DNA of 64,000 nt, taken from Motacilla alba alba. Taxonomy: Eukaryota; Chordata; Aves; Passeriformes; Motacillidae. Made by a program: the position numbers and the translations under genes. Under the pieces are notes generated by a model. It saw nothing but the letters and a program-made list of their open reading frames with translations, did no database searches and had not been told where the DNA came from. The stretch's first letter is position 1. Each line of letters opens with the position of its first letter. The DNA lies in assembly GCF_015832195.1 (NCBI RefSeq), contig NC_052018.1:58837666-58901665 (forward strand), written 5' to 3'. Shown piece by piece: positions 62,865-64,000 of this stretch.

Positions 62865-64000
62865 GACCATCAGGACTGACAGCTGTGCACATCAGTGCTT
62901 GTCTTGTGGAGAAAGAGGTGTTGTTGCTGAAATTAGGGCATCCAGCCCTAATCAGTTCAGTGGTAAGTGTGGTCACAGAAACCAGGCAGAGTGCAGAATT
63001 TATACCTAGGGAAAGGGCTGTTTTAATTCTCTCTAGGAACTTGGTAGCATCCCTGCCTTCTGCCTAGCTAAGACAATGCTATTTCAGTGTGATTAAATGT
63101 TAGCCTAGATTCTATTTAAATGTTCCAGCATTTTCCATGTTTAGTGCAGCAGTAAGATGATCTGATTCGTAATGTGCATTGGCCTGGAGTTTGTCCTGGG
63201 CTCTGCATTGTCTTCTCCTTATTGTGGGATGTTGTCCCTTGAAGCCACAAAATTTCTGCAAGCCTGCAAATCAAATGCCTGCAAATATCTATGCACCCAT
63301 GATAACAATCAATGGAGTCACAGGGGCATTGAAATCATGGGATTAATTAACACAGGGTTAATTAACATCAGCAGAAGATTTGGACCTAAGGTTGTGTAAG
63401 TCCAAATATTGGGATGGATGGCTTGAAATATAACTGTCAAGATTTTCATCTGCATTGATATTGGTGGCCCCCAAAATGAACTGCAGAGTTTCCCTGTCCT
63501 CTGGATCATTGATTATCTTTTATAATTTACTAAAGAAATATATGAATTATCACTATATACTTTAGTGAATAACTCAAATTATGAAAATATGTTGTTTAAA
63601 TTTATGTGTTTCTCTTCAGTGTATAGTAATAATAGTTATTGTTTGGTCCACATTGGTAGACTTCCCATCTTGACCCCAATGTTCATTACTGAATGTTTAC
63701 AGTGAGGTCTGGAATTTGAAAATCTGTTTCAGAGAACAGTATGTCAACAAACTAGAAGCCTTTCTGGTTCAATTATAAAGCTCATTTGTCTAAGCTTTTC
63801 TTTCCCAACAGGCAGTAAATAATCATGTCTGCTGTTTTTTCCCTTTATTTTTTATAATATACATTTACCTTTTTTTGTTTATGCGATCATCACAACATCC
63901 CTCCTACACAGCATTCACAGAACTTTTCTCTGTGGGGGAGGAACAGAGAAGATATTTCCCACCACAGAAATTATTCTTCTTTGTTTAGTCTTAATTTGGG
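62865..64000. other. Non-coding A+T-rich DNA, no gene recognised
   Basis: No exon or repeat was recognised up to the window end. Two copies of TTAATTAACA lie at 63343-63352 and 63358-63367. The sequence is cut by the window edge, so a feature starting beyond 64000 would not be seen. Confidence 0.5.

Noticed and set aside
1..64000. CRISPR arrays, operons, tRNA or rRNA genes, phage modules
   Set aside because: None seen: no spaced direct repeats, no dense co-directional coding, no cloverleaf or rRNA-like sequence. The genome is eukaryotic by its CR1, ERV and CpG-island content.

Overview
The window looks like nuclear DNA from a bird, probably a neoavian such as a songbird. Three things point that way. 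There are several CR1 LINE tails, some ending in the typical tandem ATTCTATGATTCT motif. There are two solo LTRs of an avian endogenous-retrovirus family, recognised from family knowledge (ends TGTGCTGG... and ...TTAAACCACAACA). The background is A+T-rich, with few repeats and one sharp CpG island. I see no operons, ribosome-binding sites, CRISPR arrays or dense coding. I could not support a single protein-coding exon: open frames are short, overlap on both strands, and carry no domain I recognise.

Layout. 1-5404: A+T-rich non-coding DNA. 5410-5987: solo LTR, + strand. 5993-12490: non-coding DNA with a 4 x 20 bp tandem repeat, a perfect 25 bp palindrome, a CRE-like site after a poly-T run and a (TA)33 microsatellite. 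12491-12720: CR1 tail, minus strand. 12721-44723: a long non-coding stretch whose clearest structures are a degenerate tandem repeat abutting a perfect 27 bp palindrome (about 19.7-19.8 kb), a strand-asymmetric A/C tract (39.8 kb) and a cluster of TAAT cores (41.07 kb). 44724-45225: two CR1 tails with their 3' ends facing each other. 48390-48720: an older CR1/L3-like LINE tail. 49440-51290: the CpG island, the one strong regulatory feature. 51291-61787: non-coding DNA with a perfect CRE and a G+C-richer block at 56.2-57.1 kb. 61788-61925: CR1 tail. 62299-62850: second solo LTR of the same family, minus strand. 62865-64000: non-coding.

Interpretation. The island has most features of a vertebrate promoter with a non-coding or mostly non-coding first exon: CpG density, GC boxes, a CCAAT box, a TATA-like box, an NRF1-like site, and candidate splice donors leaving it in both directions. 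The rest of the window would then be intron and/or intergenic DNA of a gene whose coding exons lie outside it. I cannot name the gene or decide its strand. I found no convincing undescribed biological system; the best leads are the possibly bidirectional island, the two unusually perfect palindromes and the inverted CR1 pair.
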